From: Litorilituus lipolyticus
GTDB taxonomy: Bacteria; Pseudomonadota; Gammaproteobacteria; Enterobacterales; Alteromonadaceae
Length of the DNA stretch: 64,000 bases
Direction of reading: 5' to 3'
Assembly: GCF_006439335.1 (NCBI RefSeq)
Contig: NZ_SAWY01000001.1
Span: 62,001 to 126,000 of the forward strand
The first letter of the stretch is position 1. Each line of letters begins with the position of its first letter. Below are positions 26,704 to 37,993 of this stretch, one piece after another. A program made the position numbers and the translations under genes. A model generated the notes under the pieces. It was given only the letters and a program-made list of their open reading frames with translations. It made no database searches and had not been told where the DNA came from.

Positions 26704-29700
26704 TATTGATCCTCTTTAATATATAGATATAAGCGGGTTGTATTTAAGGTAAAATCAGCTTGTATAATTTCATCTCCTACAATTATATCACCTGTTGCTT
26801 TATCTTTTGTTTTATCATCACCATCGTCTTCTGGCAGCACGATCAAAGTTGGCTTCCCTAAGAAATCATTATTAATATCAATAAACCTTGAATCATTCTC
26901 TCGTACATTTTCAAGGTTTTTATGCCGTTTAATACCGAGTGTCAAATCTACAGCAAATAATGCCCCTACACCTAAAGGAGGCTTACAACCAACTAGTTCA
27001 GCGGGATCTTTCGGTGGTGCATAAGTAGTGTAATACGCAATACCATTAATTGCTAAAGCCTCAGCTGAGCTTTTCTCACCACTTTGTACTAGATTAACAT
27101 ACCAGCCTGATTTTTCGCTTACTGCTATTTGTAGTGTTTCCAACTCAGCAGTTGTCATCGATTCATAATTTTCAAATGGATTATCAGTATAATTATATAA
27201 TTCAGTATCTGTTATAACTGTTGGTACAGTTTCAACATTAAAATCTTGCGTCAATATATTTTTATCCTTGATCATATATAGCTTATCTTGAGTATCTTTT
27301 CCTAGAGGGTTAGAGCGGTCACCACTACCAATTAACAGCGCATCATAAGGGATCTCTTGGTGGACAGTTACAGTTTCAGTTTTGCCATTTTTATCAGTTA
27401 TTTTTGTTTCAATGGTTTCTGAAATAAAGGTTCTTACAATACTAGGCTCATAAAAAAAGCGTCTATCGGTAGCGTTTGTCGTGCCACCTAATTGTGCGAG
27501 ATTAAATACGGAAAATTCCTCAATTTTATTACCCGGCATATCCACTCGCCATATGTTTCCTCCCGTGTCGGCAATATATAACCGATCAGTAAGGCCATTT
27601 CCTGTACTATCAAGTGCAGCAATACCTGCCGCAATACTATCCTTTCCAGCAAATGTCGTTACCTTGTCTCCACCATCCGGCGTTAGACTCCATAGTAATG
27701 TTCCTGTTTGAGCGTCTAGCATATAAGCAGACACCCCCTTTGTATCATCTGTACCAGGCCCTGGTGCGTCTTTATTAATATCATAACCGCCACCAATGAA
27801 AACAACAGGTTTAGCAGTAGTTCCTGAAACATTTAACGATGAATAACCAATCTTAGGTTTTGACCAAGACTGTCCCAAATGAGAAAAGCCCGTTGAATTA
27901 CTATCTTTATGCCAAAGTATTTGTGGTACTGAATCAGGAGTTGAGATGTCTAAAGCGTAATATGAATCTCCCCCTCGCCTTAACCCAAAGAAAATCCATG
28001 CGGTATCAGTGCCATTAATAATTCCGTCACCATCTTTATCATTTAAATGTGCGGTAATTTCACCGTCAATACCGTATACCTTATCCCCTGAAGAGTAATT
28101 ATCCCGTAATACTTGAATATTTTTAAGAAACTCTTTTGGCATAAAAGCCCAGTTTTCTTTAACTGATGAACCGGTATCCTCAAACATATGTAGTGCACCT
28201 GCATTGGTACCAACTACAATTCTTACCGTGTTGCCATAATTTATTACTAACGGCTTAGAATGTAGTGGGTCTCCAAACACATCATTACGCATATCATTGG
28301 CTAAATTGTCTGAATCCTCATCATCAACGTCCATGCCCATTGACCAATTTAGCAAGTCATCAATAGCTTGGCTTTCAATATCATTACCAGAATCATCAGT
28401 TTCACCACTTACACCAAGCTCAAGCGCTAACCCTGCTTGATCGGTATAAGCTTTTTGCAAGTTTTCTCGATTATAAGTAATTAAAGCACCAACACCTGAA
28501 TCAGTATAAATAGTTCTTTTATCCACTCCAGATAAACTCGAGAACCAAGAAGCAACACCGCCTTTATTTACATCATCACCATCGATGCTTGGAGACCAAA
28601 AGCTGCGGGCACCTTCGCAAAAAGACCTTATTCCATCATTACTGTCGCATATTGCATTATTTCCATTTACGTCAGTAATATCACCGTCAACGGCTTTATA
28701 TTTCTTAAGGTTTCCTTCCCATCTTGATGCATTTTGAGGATTAAACATAGCAAAATATACCGAGTCTAACGTCTGTGTTCGGTCAAAGTTATTTGCTGCC
28801 ACAGAGGCTGATGTCAAACTATCATTACCCGATGATAAACTATTAAAAACACCTCTAATCGCTGCTTGCAACTCTTTGGCATTACCTGCATGGGTATATG
28901 ATCCTTTTCCTCTTTTTGCCGTTTCATCTAATAAGTCAGCCGCTGCAGTAGCCCCGTCACTAAACCCAATAGTATGAGTTATAACTAATTGCACACCATC
29001 GGTAGTAGGGCTTATATCATAGTTACTCATCCAACTAGCTAAAGCAGGCATATAACTCTGAATTCCATCTTTATTGAATTCAGTGTTAATAAATACATCG
29101 TAAGGTCCTTCACCATCCTTTGGTAAAGGAGGGGTGTCGGTAAATTTTAACGTTTCCATGACTTGCTCACCGGCTTCATCTAATACCGGCAAGCCATTCG
29201 CATCTCTTTTCACTCTTAGCATTGATAACGCTTTAATTTTATCATCTGCAGCATGGTCATAAGTTGGTTTACCGTCGGTAATTAAAATGACATGAGCGAC
29301 GCTATTTGCACAATTACCAAAAGGAGTTTGATACATAGAATTATTTGCTAAGGATATTACATCACTATCCATTGGCGGTTTATTTTTGACATAATTATAG
29401 CTTGGTACGTTAACGTCATCATCACCGAACTCTATCTTATCCCCAGCAAAGTATTGCCTTGATTCGTAAAGTGATTCACATAACGGGGTTGCACCTTCAG
29501 CAATCAATTCATCATTTATAAGATCGACAAGTTCTGTTTTAGCTGATGTAGTCATTTTCTTAATGCCCATGACTATTCGACCGCCATTACCCGCCGAACT
29601 ACTATCACCATAGTTGAAGTTAAAAACTTCTAAACCAAATTCTATTGATGGAGTTGTTTGAATTACCTCAGTTATAGCACCTTTTGCTTGCTGCAATCTC

Positions 29701-30425
29701 GACACATCACCGTAAGTAACACTTTGATCGTAATACCAACGTAAATACTTGGCTGTATAGAGCGTAACTAATTTTCCTGCAGACCAATCTATATTTGTGC
29801 TTGTTTTACTACCATCATGATAAACAGGATTCTTCTTAGAATATAAGCCATTTCTAGGATAGCCATCAGGTAAACCGTTTGAATTCTTTATGTTACCTTC
29901 ATTTATGACAGTCCCCGCACTATCTACAATGTAAGCATCATCTTCACAATCAATAACTTCAATATTTAAACCATTATTTGAGGGTACTTCAGTCCAATTA
30001 CCGTTATTGCCCTTTGCAGTAAATTCACGGATATGGCCCGTATAAGTACCATATTTTTCAAGAATTGCTTTTGATGTTTCGCAACTGTTAATATCAGCTA
30101 AGAAACGTCGAGCATCACTTGGACTAGTAGGAATTGTTGAAACACCATCTGCCCCAGCAACATTAAAATATAACGCGTCATCATTATAGGCATGAGACAC
30201 CCCTATAGGATCATAAGTTTGTGAAGAGTCGAAAGTATTTTTTACGTCTGTATCTATATCGTTCATACTTCCTGACGTATCAAAAATAATAAGTAGTTTA
30301 ATTCCCTTTCCAGCTTGCCTAACTACATCACTGACATAAAGTTCAATATCTTCACTGTAACTATAGTTTGCTGATGCTAGTAAGCTAAGTGTTAAAAGAC
30401 TTTTTGCTATTAACTTTTTCATCAT
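26703..30425 (-). CDS. pilY1: Type IV pilus tip adhesin/assembly factor PilY1
   Basis: A 1240-residue exported protein. Signal peptide at 1-24. An N-terminal von Willebrand A-like domain begins near 43 with the metal site DTSGS (49-53) and continues to the VILITDGKPTYD strand. The C-terminal third is the PilY1 beta-propeller: FGDPLHSKPLVINYG, RIVVGTNAGALHMFED, WAFMPKEFL, and a calcium-binding loop NDKDGDGIINGTD. PilY1 sits at the pilus tip or outer membrane and controls extension, adhesion and surface sensing. It lies between pilX and pilE, the usual order. Confidence 0.95.
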   Translation of the reverse strand: MMKKLIAKSLLTLSLLASANYSYSEDIELYVSDVVRQAGKGIKLLIIFDTSGSMNDIDTDVKNTFDSSQTYDPIGVSHAYNDDALYFNVAGADGVSTIPTSPSDARRFLADINSCETSKAILEKYGTYTGHIREFTAKGNNGNWTEVPSNNGLNIEVIDCEDDAYIVDSAGTVINEGNIKNSNGLPDGYPRNGLYSKKNPVYHDGSKTSTNIDWSAGKLVTLYTAKYLRWYYDQSVTYGDVSRLQQAKGAITEVIQTTPSIEFGLEVFNFNYGDSSSAGNGGRIVMGIKKMTTSAKTELVDLINDELIAEGATPLCESLYESRQYFAGDKIEFGDDDVNVPSYNYVKNKPPMDSDVISLANNSMYQTPFGNCANSVAHVILITDGKPTYDHAADDKIKALSMLRVKRDANGLPVLDEAGEQVMETLKFTDTPPLPKDGEGPYDVFINTEFNKDGIQSYMPALASWMSNYDISPTTDGVQLVITHTIGFSDGATAAADLLDETAKRGKGSYTHAGNAKELQAAIRGVFNSLSSGNDSLTSASVAANNFDRTQTLDSVYFAMFNPQNASRWEGNLKKYKAVDGDITDVNGNNAICDSNDGIRSFCEGARSFWSPSIDGDDVNKGGVASWFSSLSGVDKRTIYTDSGVGALITYNRENLQKAYTDQAGLALELGVSGETDDSGNDIESQAIDDLLNWSMGMDVDDEDSDNLANDMRNDVFGDPLHSKPLVINYGNTVRIVVGTNAGALHMFEDTGSSVKENWAFMPKEFLKNIQVLRDNYSSGDKVYGIDGEITAHLNDKDGDGIINGTDTAWIFFGLRRGGDSYYALDISTPDSVPQILWHKDSNSTGFSHLGQSWSKPKIGYSSLNVSGTTAKPVVFIGGGYDINKDAPGPGTDDTKGVSAYMLDAQTGTLLWSLTPDGGDKVTTFAGKDSIAAGIAALDSTGNGLTDRLYIADTGGNIWRVDMPGNKIEEFSVFNLAQLGGTTNATDRRFFYEPSIVRTFISETIETKITDKNGKTETVTVHQEIPYDALLIGSGDRSNPLGKDTQDKLYMIKDKNILTQDFNVETVPTVITDTELYNYTDNPFENYESMTTAELETLQIAVSEKSGWYVNLVQSGEKSSAEALAINGIAYYTTYAPPKDPAELVGCKPPLGVGALFAVDLTLGIKRHKNLENVRENDSRFIDINNDFLGKPTLIVLPEDDGDDKTKDKATGDIIVGDEIIQADFTLNTTRLYLYIKEDQ

Positions 30426-30462
30426 CTAATCCTCATATCAGTATGCTGTTTAGCAGCTTATG

Positions 30463-30966
30463 CTAGCGAAGTAATGGCTGGGCAACACCAGACTCTACTT
30501 GCACTATACTGGTGTTTTTTCTTCCGTATGTTTTATCTAATTGAACTCTGAGTATATTACAACTGAGCGTTTGTACAGATGAAGCCTGCGACATATGTGG
30601 GCATGGTATCTCAATAACGTATTTGTTATTAGGTAGCCCTACCCCCACGGTAGTCACATTCTTTTTTGTTTTAATCAGAGCAGCTTTTAAATCTATATTA
30701 CCATCTTTAAATTTTACAATAGGTAAAGCAAAAGCATTACTTCCACCTGTTGCGGGGTTCACTTGTCGGTAAATTACTTCATCCATTGCACTAACTGCCT
30801 CTTCAGTAGCAACTACTTTATCTTCACTAGCCCCTGACATTTTTACGTCTGCGGTAGTGTTAAGCATGAGAGTTGAAGCAACAGCAGTAAGTGCAATTAA
30901 AAATACTAAGGAGACGACAAGTACGACCCCATTCTGTTTATTCATTTTAATGAAAGTGTAATTCAT
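30463..30966 (-). CDS. pilX: Type IV minor pilin PilX
   Basis: A 167-residue PilX-type minor pilin. The prepilin-like leader ends in KQNG, then VVLVVSLVFLIALTAVASTLML; as is common in PilX there is no Glu at mature position 5. The next segment, NTTADVKMSGASEDKVVATEEA, matches the PilX N-terminal domain. The ATG at 30966 has a TAGAAG site; an internal ATG at 30945 is possible. Two cysteines (PCPHMS, LSCNIL) may form a disulphide. Confidence 0.88.
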   Translation of the reverse strand: MNYTFIKMNKQNGVVLVVSLVFLIALTAVASTLMLNTTADVKMSGASEDKVVATEEAVSAMDEVIYRQVNPATGGSNAFALPIVKFKDGNIDLKAALIKTKKNVTTVGVGLPNNKYVIEIPCPHMSQASSVQTLSCNILRVQLDKTYGRKNTSIVQVESGVAQPLLR

Positions 30967-31021
30967 AATACTTCTAGCAAAATTGCTAGCCCTCTAGGTT
31001 ATCATATGCTCGCTATTTACA

Positions 31022-31990
31022 TTAATAGCTATTAGGCAAAACGACTGTTGAAGTAAAAAGTAAACGTCTATAGTTATCATTTACTGCAACAAACGTATCA
31101 GCTAACTGATATGTATTCGTGTTTGTGTACTTTATATCTCGAGCAATACTTCGAGCTAAAACAAAAATTTTTACTGCCAAAATACGATTCCCATTGGCAT
31201 TATTCCAAAGCGCATTGGTCATATTGTCAGTAGATACAAATGTATTTACTTCACCGTTACCAGTTGAATCAATGCCATAACTGAAACGTATGATTTCTAT
31301 ACCATCAATGATAGGCGCAAAATTCATGGCTTGATTTGTCAAGCGTCCCTGCATTAGAACAGGTACAACTTCATTGCCAACAGCTTCTTCACGGACATAG
31401 TAAACATGATGTTGGTATCTCCAAGTTCTGCTATTTTCTAGTGCTGGAATACCTGCACCGCCAGCATAAATAGATCCCGTCGTATTTGTCGTTGTAAGAT
31501 AGTAGTTACCTGCCGGGGCTACCAATAAATCCTCACCAATAGAGCGTTTAATTTGAATCAATTCAGAGCGCAAGTTTGCATTAGCATTAATTTTAGCATC
31601 AGTGAAACAACCCATGGGATCTGCTTGTATTACAGATTGCCCCCATAAGGTTCTAAAATGCCCAACCGCTGCTGGAAAGGTTGAATTATTAATACCTTCC
31701 CCTATACAGTCATTTGCTGGAGGTGCAGGAACTGCGATTAGGTTGCTACGTCCGAACGTCCCACCAAAGTCACCCCAAAAATTTTGCCTTAATAAGTCTG
31801 CTGTTAAAACACTAATTGCAAATCGACCATTTTCTTGAAGTTCGCCATAGCTAGAAGTTTCTTTTGTTGTTGTACTTAAACCAACAAATATACTTAACAC
31901 ACCTGCAAATAAAACCAAGCCAATTGTAAGGGCGATAAAAATTTCTACAATAGTAAAGCCCTTTTGCTTTTGTTGTTTATAAATTTTCAT
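31022..31990 (-). CDS. pilW: Type IV minor pilin PilW
   Basis: A 322-residue PilW-type minor pilin. Leader MKIYKQQKQKG, then FTIVEIFIALTIGLVLFAGVL with Glu at mature position 5. The family stretch SSYGELQENGRFAISVLTADL follows. The large C-terminal domain has a PilW pattern (WRYQHHVYYVRE, IDGIEIIRFSYGID). The frame begins at a TTG (32011), but the ATG at 31990 gives a normal leader. Confidence 0.9.
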   Translation of the reverse strand: MKIYKQQKQKGFTIVEIFIALTIGLVLFAGVLSIFVGLSTTTKETSSYGELQENGRFAISVLTADLLRQNFWGDFGGTFGRSNLIAVPAPPANDCIGEGINNSTFPAAVGHFRTLWGQSVIQADPMGCFTDAKINANANLRSELIQIKRSIGEDLLVAPAGNYYLTTTNTTGSIYAGGAGIPALENSRTWRYQHHVYYVREEAVGNEVVPVLMQGRLTNQAMNFAPIIDGIEIIRFSYGIDSTGNGEVNTFVSTDNMTNALWNNANGNRILAVKIFVLARSIARDIKYTNTNTYQLADTFVAVNDNYRRLLFTSTVVLPNSY

Positions 31991-32040
31991 ATTTTCTTGG
32001 GCACACCTCAAATGTTTTACTATTAACTAATTCCGTTTGA

Positions 32041-32598
32041 CTAATAAAAAATAAAACCATCTACTCTAACCTGTCTTCTTTTATCACTTGCTTCACCACA
32101 GTTTGCAGCTTGTCCACCATCAACGGTACCTGTTCTTCCTTGCCAAGTAACAATTACCGTAACAGCATTTGCTGCTGATGTAATACATCCTCTAGCTTCT
32201 ATCAGACCACCATTATTAACTCCGCCTAATTGGACATTTGCCCCTCTAAGCAGTTGAGTCCATTCGAATAGATCTACAGTTCTTATTTGAGCTGGTGAGC
32301 ATTGACTTGCTGCTGTAGTGCAATCAGGTATTTGGCCTGCCGGAGCATTCTCTCCGTATGTACCAACATAATTTGCAAGCTCTGTAACATTATTAGCTCT
32401 CATACGTGCCAAAATATCTTGTGCCAAACTAGAAGCTAAAGATCTTTGCATTGCATCAAAGCTTCCCTGTTTAGCCGTTGCTTGCATTGCCACAGCTCCT
32501 AATATACCAGTTACAATGATAATCAAAGCAACCAAGACCTCGATAAAAGTCATACCTTTATTTTTTTTCATCGATAACATTTTTACAGTATGTTGCAT
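32041..32598 (-). CDS. pilV: Type IV minor pilin PilV
   Basis: A 185-residue PilV-type minor pilin. The leader ends KKNKG, then MTFIEVLVALIIIVTGILGAVAMQ with Glu at mature position 5. RSLASSLAQDILARMRAN is the typical family helix, and the end VTWQGR...RRQVRVDGFIFY fits too. An AGGA site precedes the ATG at 32598; ATGs at 32580 and 32571 are alternatives. A small ORF overlaps its start by 1 nt. Confidence 0.9.
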   Translation of the reverse strand: MQHTVKMLSMKKNKGMTFIEVLVALIIIVTGILGAVAMQATAKQGSFDAMQRSLASSLAQDILARMRANNVTELANYVGTYGENAPAGQIPDCTTAASQCSPAQIRTVDLFEWTQLLRGANVQLGGVNNGGLIEARGCITSAANAVTVIVTWQGRTGTVDGGQAANCGEASDKRRQVRVDGFIFY

Positions 32599-32795
32599 TA
32601 GATATTCCTGCGATAATTATTGCCAAGTTTTAACAAGCCAATAAATAAGTATTTAGTTTTATTACTTTTAAGAACAATCGGCGAAAGGAGAGATTGAGCC
32701 ATTTTGTTAATGGGGATAAGAGAATCGATAAAGTGAACGCGAACAGAAAGACAAGATAGCAAGCACGCTAATTGCTTTTTAGAAAAAATAATCAT
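32598..32795 (-). CDS. Unknown 65-residue ORF where fimT/gspH is expected
   Basis: A strong ribosome site GGAGG, five bases from an ATG at 32795, opens a 65-codon frame whose stop overlaps the pilV start by 1 nt. The translation (MIIFSKKQLACLLSCLSVRV...) shows no prepilin signature in any frame I read. In related clusters a FimT/GspH-type pilin gene occupies this slot. It may be the scrambled remnant of such a gene, a leader ORF coupled to pilV, or non-coding. Confidence 0.35.
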   Translation of the reverse strand: MIIFSKKQLACLLSCLSVRVHFIDSLIPINKMAQSLLSPIVLKSNKTKYLFIGLLKLGNNYRRNI

Positions 32796-33053
32796 TACCA
32801 CCTCCCCACTCCGTACCATATTAATGGTTTAAACGCTAACCCAGCGTTTTATACTTCTTCCATAAGCAGTTCATGAGCAGTAAACAATCATTATATTTTT
32901 ATTAATACAGCTACCACCCACGGCTACTTTGTATTTTCTCGTACAAAATATCAGCCGTAAAACTGTACGTCAACTTACACCAAATAATACAAGTAAAAAT
33001 CCATTGAGTACTACTACTTGCACTTTTGTATAAAATCAAGCGTATCTTTAAGC

Positions 33054-33983
33054 CTAGCGTAATTCTGCGGGTACTGCAAATACAATACTTTCTTCTCTGC
33101 CAGGATGTTCAATAACCTCATGGCCACCAAAGGATTTTAATGCCTCAACAACTTGTTTTATTAATATGGCGGGTGCAGAAGCTCCTGCTGTAACACCAAC
33201 TTTACTTATTCCATCAAGCCAAGATGAATCGATATCTGCCGCTGTATCAATTAAGTAAGCCGTAATCCCCATCTTAGTTGCGACTTCACGCAACCGATTA
33301 GAGTTTGAGCTATTTCTTGCACCAACAACTAACAATAAATCGACTTGACTAACAATTGATCTCACTGCGTCTTGACGATTTTGTGTAGCATAACAAATAT
33401 CATCTTTTCTCGGACCTTCAATCATTGGAAATTTTTCTCTCAGCGCATCAATTACCTCTGATGTATCATCCACTGAAAGCGTTGTTTGACTGCAGTAATA
33501 GAGTTTTTCAGGGTTTTTAACAACTAAGCTTTTAACATCGTCTGTCGATTCAACAAGATAAATACCCGCTTCCTCGCTGTCGTACTGCCCCATGGTGCCT
33601 TCAACTTCCGGGTGTCCTTGATGACCGATTAAAATACACTCAATATTTTTGCGACTTACACGTGATACTTCCATGTGTACTTTAGTAACCAAAGGGCACG
33701 TTGCATCAAACACTTTAAGTTCACGATTTTTAGCTTCTTGTCGAACCGCCTTTGAAACACCATGAGCACTAAAGATCACCGTACTATCATCAGGAACTTC
33801 ATGAAGTTCATCAACAAAAACTGCACCACGTTCTTTTAAACCGTCAACAACAAATTTATTATGGACAACTTCATGTCTGACATATATTGGCGCACCAAAA
33901 ATATCCAGAGCTCTATCAACAATGCTTATTGCTCTATCAACACCAGCACAAAAGCCTCTGGGGTTAGCTAAAATAATTTCCAT
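33054..33983 (-). CDS. ispH: 4-hydroxy-3-methylbut-2-enyl diphosphate reductase
   Basis: A 309-residue [4Fe-4S] enzyme of the MEP isoprenoid pathway, making IPP and DMAPP from HMBPP. Cluster cysteines are visible at C12 (RGFCAGV), C96 ([11 protein letters not shown]) and C197 (ICYATQNRQ). Conserved histidines lie in [12 protein letters not shown] and FSAHGVS. Length is normal. It follows fkpB by 66 nt in the order ileS-lspA-fkpB-ispH found in enterics. Confidence 0.97.
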   Translation of the reverse strand: MEIILANPRGFCAGVDRAISIVDRALDIFGAPIYVRHEVVHNKFVVDGLKERGAVFVDELHEVPDDSTVIFSAHGVSKAVRQEAKNRELKVFDATCPLVTKVHMEVSRVSRKNIECILIGHQGHPEVEGTMGQYDSEEAGIYLVESTDDVKSLVVKNPEKLYYCSQTTLSVDDTSEVIDALREKFPMIEGPRKDDICYATQNRQDAVRSIVSQVDLLLVVGARNSSNSNRLREVATKMGITAYLIDTAADIDSSWLDGISKVGVTAGASAPAILIKQVVEALKSFGGHEVIEHPGREESIVFAVPAELR

Positions 33984-34049
33984 AAATTTACCACTTAAAT
34001 TTGCTGTTTGCTTAAATTACTTTGTAAGTTCTTTACTTATGAGTATTAA

Positions 34050-34478
34050 TTAAAGGATTTCAATTAAATCAATAACAAAAGTAACTTCTTGTCCTGCTAA
34101 AGGGTGATTAAAATCAACGGTCACTGAGTTACCTGACACGGCAGTAATCATGCCTGGGATTTCACCACCTGGCTGAGTAAAGGTCACAATGTTACCAACC
34201 TCTGCAGGCACTTCTTTTGAAAACTTATCTAAATCCATATAATGAACATTATCAGGGTTGGATTCACCAAAAGCATCAACTGCTGCTAAGGTAAACTCTT
34301 TCGACTCGCCTTGCTCCATCCCCAGTAATTGCGCTTCAAAAGCTGATGAAATACTGTTATCACCCATAATGATTTTTGCTGGTTTATTATTTACCTTAGT
34401 ACTATCTGCAGCCGAACCATCACTAAGTTTCATGGTGATATGTACTAAAATATTTGAATCGTTTTGAACTTGAGACAT
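34050..34478 (-). CDS. fkpB: FKBP-type peptidyl-prolyl isomerase FkpB (SlpA)
   Basis: A 142-residue SlpA-type FKBP isomerase and chaperone. The FKBP core has SSAFEAQLLGMEQGESKEFTL and the inserted flap domain with VDFNHPLAGQEVTFVIDLIEI at the end, which is the SlpA signature. No signal peptide, so cytoplasmic. Its start overlaps the lspA stop by 1 nt, as in other gammaproteobacteria. Confidence 0.93.
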   Translation of the reverse strand: MSQVQNDSNILVHITMKLSDGSAADSTKVNNKPAKIIMGDNSISSAFEAQLLGMEQGESKEFTLAAVDAFGESNPDNVHYMDLDKFSKEVPAEVGNIVTFTQPGGEIPGMITAVSGNSVTVDFNHPLAGQEVTFVIDLIEIL

Positions 34479-34990
34479 TAGCTATCAACCTTAGTCGTGT
34501 TTTTATTATCAGATTCTTGCTTAAAAGAGTCTAAAATCATTAAAGCAGCACCAATAAAAATTGCGGAGTCGGCTAAGTTAAATGCTGGAAAACGATAACC
34601 TGCCCAATGAAAATCTAAAAAGTCTATGACATAACCAAATAACACACGGTCGATTAAGTTACCTAATGCGCCACTTAACATTAGTGACAATGCTAGACTC
34701 AGTAAAACTTGCTGTTTTGGTGTTTTAGCAAGCCATACGGTAAATATTATGCAAGCCACTACTGCTATTGCGGTAAAAAGCCATCGCTGCCAGCCGCCTT
34801 GATCAGCTAAAAAGCTGAATGCCGCACCAGGATTATGTACATAAGTGAAACTAAAAAAAGGCAATAAATTAACCGACTCATATAAGTCGAATGAATTTGC
34901 CACCCATTGTTTTGATATTTGATCTAACAATAAACATAAAATGGTTAGCCATAGCCACTTTAGTCCTGTCTCAGAAAAGTATTTACTCAA
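34478..34990 (-). CDS. lspA: Lipoprotein signal peptidase
   Basis: A 170-residue inner-membrane aspartyl peptidase (signal peptidase II) that removes signal peptides of prolipoproteins, several of which are encoded in this window. Four membrane helices. The catalytic aspartates lie in GNLIDRVLFGYVIDFLDFHW and FNLADSAIFIG. LDQISKQW and YVHNPGAAFSFLAD are also typical. It lies between ileS (65 nt) and fkpB. Confidence 0.96.
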   Translation of the reverse strand: MSKYFSETGLKWLWLTILCLLLDQISKQWVANSFDLYESVNLLPFFSFTYVHNPGAAFSFLADQGGWQRWLFTAIAVVACIIFTVWLAKTPKQQVLLSLALSLMLSGALGNLIDRVLFGYVIDFLDFHWAGYRFPAFNLADSAIFIGAALMILDSFKQESDNKNTTKVDS

Positions 34991-35055
34991 TGTTTTATCT
35001 CTATAAATGAAAATTGCTCTGAAATTAGCTTTCAGAGCAATAAAGTAAGGTTAAT

Positions 35056-37899
35056 CTAAGCAAACTGACGTGCTTCGCCATTACCTTCAACATTGGTTAC
35101 ACAACGACCACACAAATCATTGTATTGTTCGTTAACGCCGATATCTTCTGTTACATGCCAACAACGTTCACATTTTTCCCCTTGTGCAGCAGAAACAGTT
35201 AACCATAACCCTTCAACATCAGTGTCCATAACTTCTGATGAAATTTGCTCTTTGCTATCAACAGATATCACTTGTGCTTTTGAGGTAATCAAAACAAAGC
35301 GTAACTCTTCACCAAGTTGCTCTAATTTTTCTGCAAGTGATCTCGTTGCGTACAAGGTTACTTCAGCTTCTAAGGCTTTACCGACTACTTTATCCTTACG
35401 GGCTAATTCTAATGCTCGGTTGACTTCTGCTCTAACCAGTAAAAGCTGTTCCCAATAATTATTATCAAGCGTAACATCATCAGCCATTGTGCTTAAACCA
35501 TCGAACCATACATTGGTAAAGACAAATTCTTCACGTTCAGTATTTGCTGGCGCTGGTAGTGCCTGCCAAATTTCTTGAGCAGTAAATGATAAAATAGGAG
35601 CCATCCAACGTGTCATTGCTTCTGCAATTAAATACATTGCTGTTTGACATGAGCGACGAGCGTTACTATCACTTTTAGCTGTATATTGTCTGTCTTTAAT
35701 AATATCTAAGTAAAAGCCACCTAACTCAGTTGTACAGAAATTCATTAATTTGTGAACAACAACATGAAATTCATACTCATTGTATGCATTAACAATTTCT
35801 TCTTGTAAACGCGCTGCTTTATCGACAACCCATTGATCAAGCGCAACCATATCTTGCATCGCAACAGAGTGCTCTGCCGGCTCAAAGCCACTTAAGTTTG
35901 ATAATAAAAAGCGAGAAGTATTACGAATTCTTCGGTATGCATCAGCTTGTCTTTTAAAGATTTCATCAGAAACCGTAATTTCTTGGGTATAGTTAACCGA
36001 TGCGGTCCAAAGTCTAAGAATATCAGCACCAAGATTATTGGTAATTTGTGATGGAGTTACCACATTACCTAAAGATTTTGACATTTTATGGCCATTTACA
36101 TCCACTGTAAAACCGTGTGTTAACACTTGCTTATAAGGTGCTTTGCCCGTCATCGCAACAGAAGACATCATTGAAGACATAAACCAACCGCGATGTTGAT
36201 CAGAACCTTCTAAATATAAATCAGCAATACCGTCAAACTCATCTCGTGCTCCAACGACTGAATAGTGGGTTGTGCCTGAGTCGAACCAAACATCAAGGGT
36301 GTCAGGAACTTTAATAAAGTCTTTCGCATCATCACCAATTAGCTCACTCGCTTCTAAATCAAACCACGCCTGAATACCTGATTTTTCTACGCGTTTAGCA
36401 ACATCTTCAATTAATTCAATACTTCGTGGATGAAGTGCGCCAGTGTCTTTATGAATAAATAATGCAATTGGCACACCCCAGGTACGCTGACGTGAAATAC
36501 ACCAATCAGGACGACCTTCTACCATTGATTCAATTCGACTTTGACCCCAATCAGGGATCCATTGCGTTTTTTCTATTTCAGTTAATGAGTCTTGGCGTAA
36601 CGATTTATTATCCATACTAATAAACCATTGTGGTGTAGCACGGAAAATAATTGGCGTTTTATGTCTCCAGCAATGCGGGTATGAATGCTCAAACGCATGA
36701 TGGTGTACTAAGGCACCTTTTTCTTTTAATAATTCGACCACACTCGCGTTAGCTTTAAACACATGCTGACCAGCGAAAATAGGCGTATCTTCAAGGTAAA
36801 CACCATTTGCTCCTACAGGGTTAGCTACTTCTAAATCATATGTTTTACCAACCACAAAATCATCGACACCATGACCTGGTGCAGTATGAACACAGCCAGT
36901 ACCAGAGTCTGTAGTTACATGTTCACCAAGGATCACAGGTACGGTAAAGTCATAAAAAGGATGCTGCATTTGTGCAAGTTCAAGATCAGCACCTTTACAA
37001 AAGCCTAATGCATGGTATTTATCAATACCGAACCGGTCCATACATGAACTGACTAAATCAGAGGCTAAAATTAAACGTTGCTTCCCTTGCTCTCCATCAC
37101 ATTGCACTAACGTATACTCAACATCAGGATGTACAGATATTGCTCTATTTGCTGGTAATGTCCAAGGTGTAGTCGTCCAGATAACTGCTCCAATAGGGCC
37201 TTCACCTGAATGTCCTTCGGGATGAGAGAATTTATCAGCAACATAGTCATCAGCAACAAATTTGACATCAATTGCTGGAGATTGCTTATCTTTATATTCG
37301 ACTTCAGCTTCGGCTAACGCACTACCACAATCTGTACACCAATGAACTGGCTTGAAGCCCTGCTGCAAATGACCATTCTCTGCAATTTTACCTAAAGCAC
37401 GGATAATATTTGCTTCAGTATCAAAATCCATTGTTAAGTATGGCTTTTCCCAGTCAGCAAACACACCTAAACGTTTAAAGTCTTCACGTTGACCATTAAC
37501 TTGTTTAATAGCGTACTCTCGACACTTTTGACGAAAATCAGCAGCACTCACTTTGTGACCTGGCTTGCCGACTTTCTTCTCCACCATTAATTCAATTGGT
37601 AAGCCATGACAATCCCAGCCAGGCACATAAGGTGCATCAAAGTCAGATAACGTCTTAGACTTGACGATAATATCTTTTAAAATTTTGTTTACAGCATGGC
37701 CAAGGTGAATATTACCGTTGGCATATGGAGGGCCATCATGCAAAATAAATGATTTCTTACCTTTCTTTGCAGCGCGAATTTTACCGTACAGGTCTTTTTC
37801 AGCCCACTCTTTGAGCATATTAGGTTCACGGTTCGCCATGTTACCTTTCATTGCAAAAGATGTTGCGGGCAAATTTAGGGTATGTTTGTAATCACTCAT
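35056..37899 (-). CDS. ileS: Isoleucyl-tRNA synthetase
   Basis: A 947-residue class I synthetase. HIGH-type site [20 protein letters not shown] near 58-77 and [10 protein letters not shown] near 613. The editing domain has the [12 protein letters not shown] motif. The C-terminal zinc-binding motif CERCWHVT...CGRCVTNV is present. All typical of the bacterial IleRS with zinc tail. Position between ribF and lspA is the conserved gammaproteobacterial arrangement. Confidence 0.98.
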   Translation of the reverse strand: MSDYKHTLNLPATSFAMKGNMANREPNMLKEWAEKDLYGKIRAAKKGKKSFILHDGPPYANGNIHLGHAVNKILKDIIVKSKTLSDFDAPYVPGWDCHGLPIELMVEKKVGKPGHKVSAADFRQKCREYAIKQVNGQREDFKRLGVFADWEKPYLTMDFDTEANIIRALGKIAENGHLQQGFKPVHWCTDCGSALAEAEVEYKDKQSPAIDVKFVADDYVADKFSHPEGHSGEGPIGAVIWTTTPWTLPANRAISVHPDVEYTLVQCDGEQGKQRLILASDLVSSCMDRFGIDKYHALGFCKGADLELAQMQHPFYDFTVPVILGEHVTTDSGTGCVHTAPGHGVDDFVVGKTYDLEVANPVGANGVYLEDTPIFAGQHVFKANASVVELLKEKGALVHHHAFEHSYPHCWRHKTPIIFRATPQWFISMDNKSLRQDSLTEIEKTQWIPDWGQSRIESMVEGRPDWCISRQRTWGVPIALFIHKDTGALHPRSIELIEDVAKRVEKSGIQAWFDLEASELIGDDAKDFIKVPDTLDVWFDSGTTHYSVVGARDEFDGIADLYLEGSDQHRGWFMSSMMSSVAMTGKAPYKQVLTHGFTVDVNGHKMSKSLGNVVTPSQITNNLGADILRLWTASVNYTQEITVSDEIFKRQADAYRRIRNTSRFLLSNLSGFEPAEHSVAMQDMVALDQWVVDKAARLQEEIVNAYNEYEFHVVVHKLMNFCTTELGGFYLDIIKDRQYTAKSDSNARRSCQTAMYLIAEAMTRWMAPILSFTAQEIWQALPAPANTEREEFVFTNVWFDGLSTMADDVTLDNNYWEQLLLVRAEVNRALELARKDKVVGKALEAEVTLYATRSLAEKLEQLGEELRFVLITSKAQVISVDSKEQISSEVMDTDVEGLWLTVSAAQGEKCERCWHVTEDIGVNEQYNDLCGRCVTNVEGNGEARQFA

Positions 37900-37993
37900 T
37901 TAAATCATTATCCGTTTATTTTGGATCAAGGTTAATTGCCATTGATCATATTAATACCGAATTAACCGCACGTTAATTGGTAACTCTACATTG

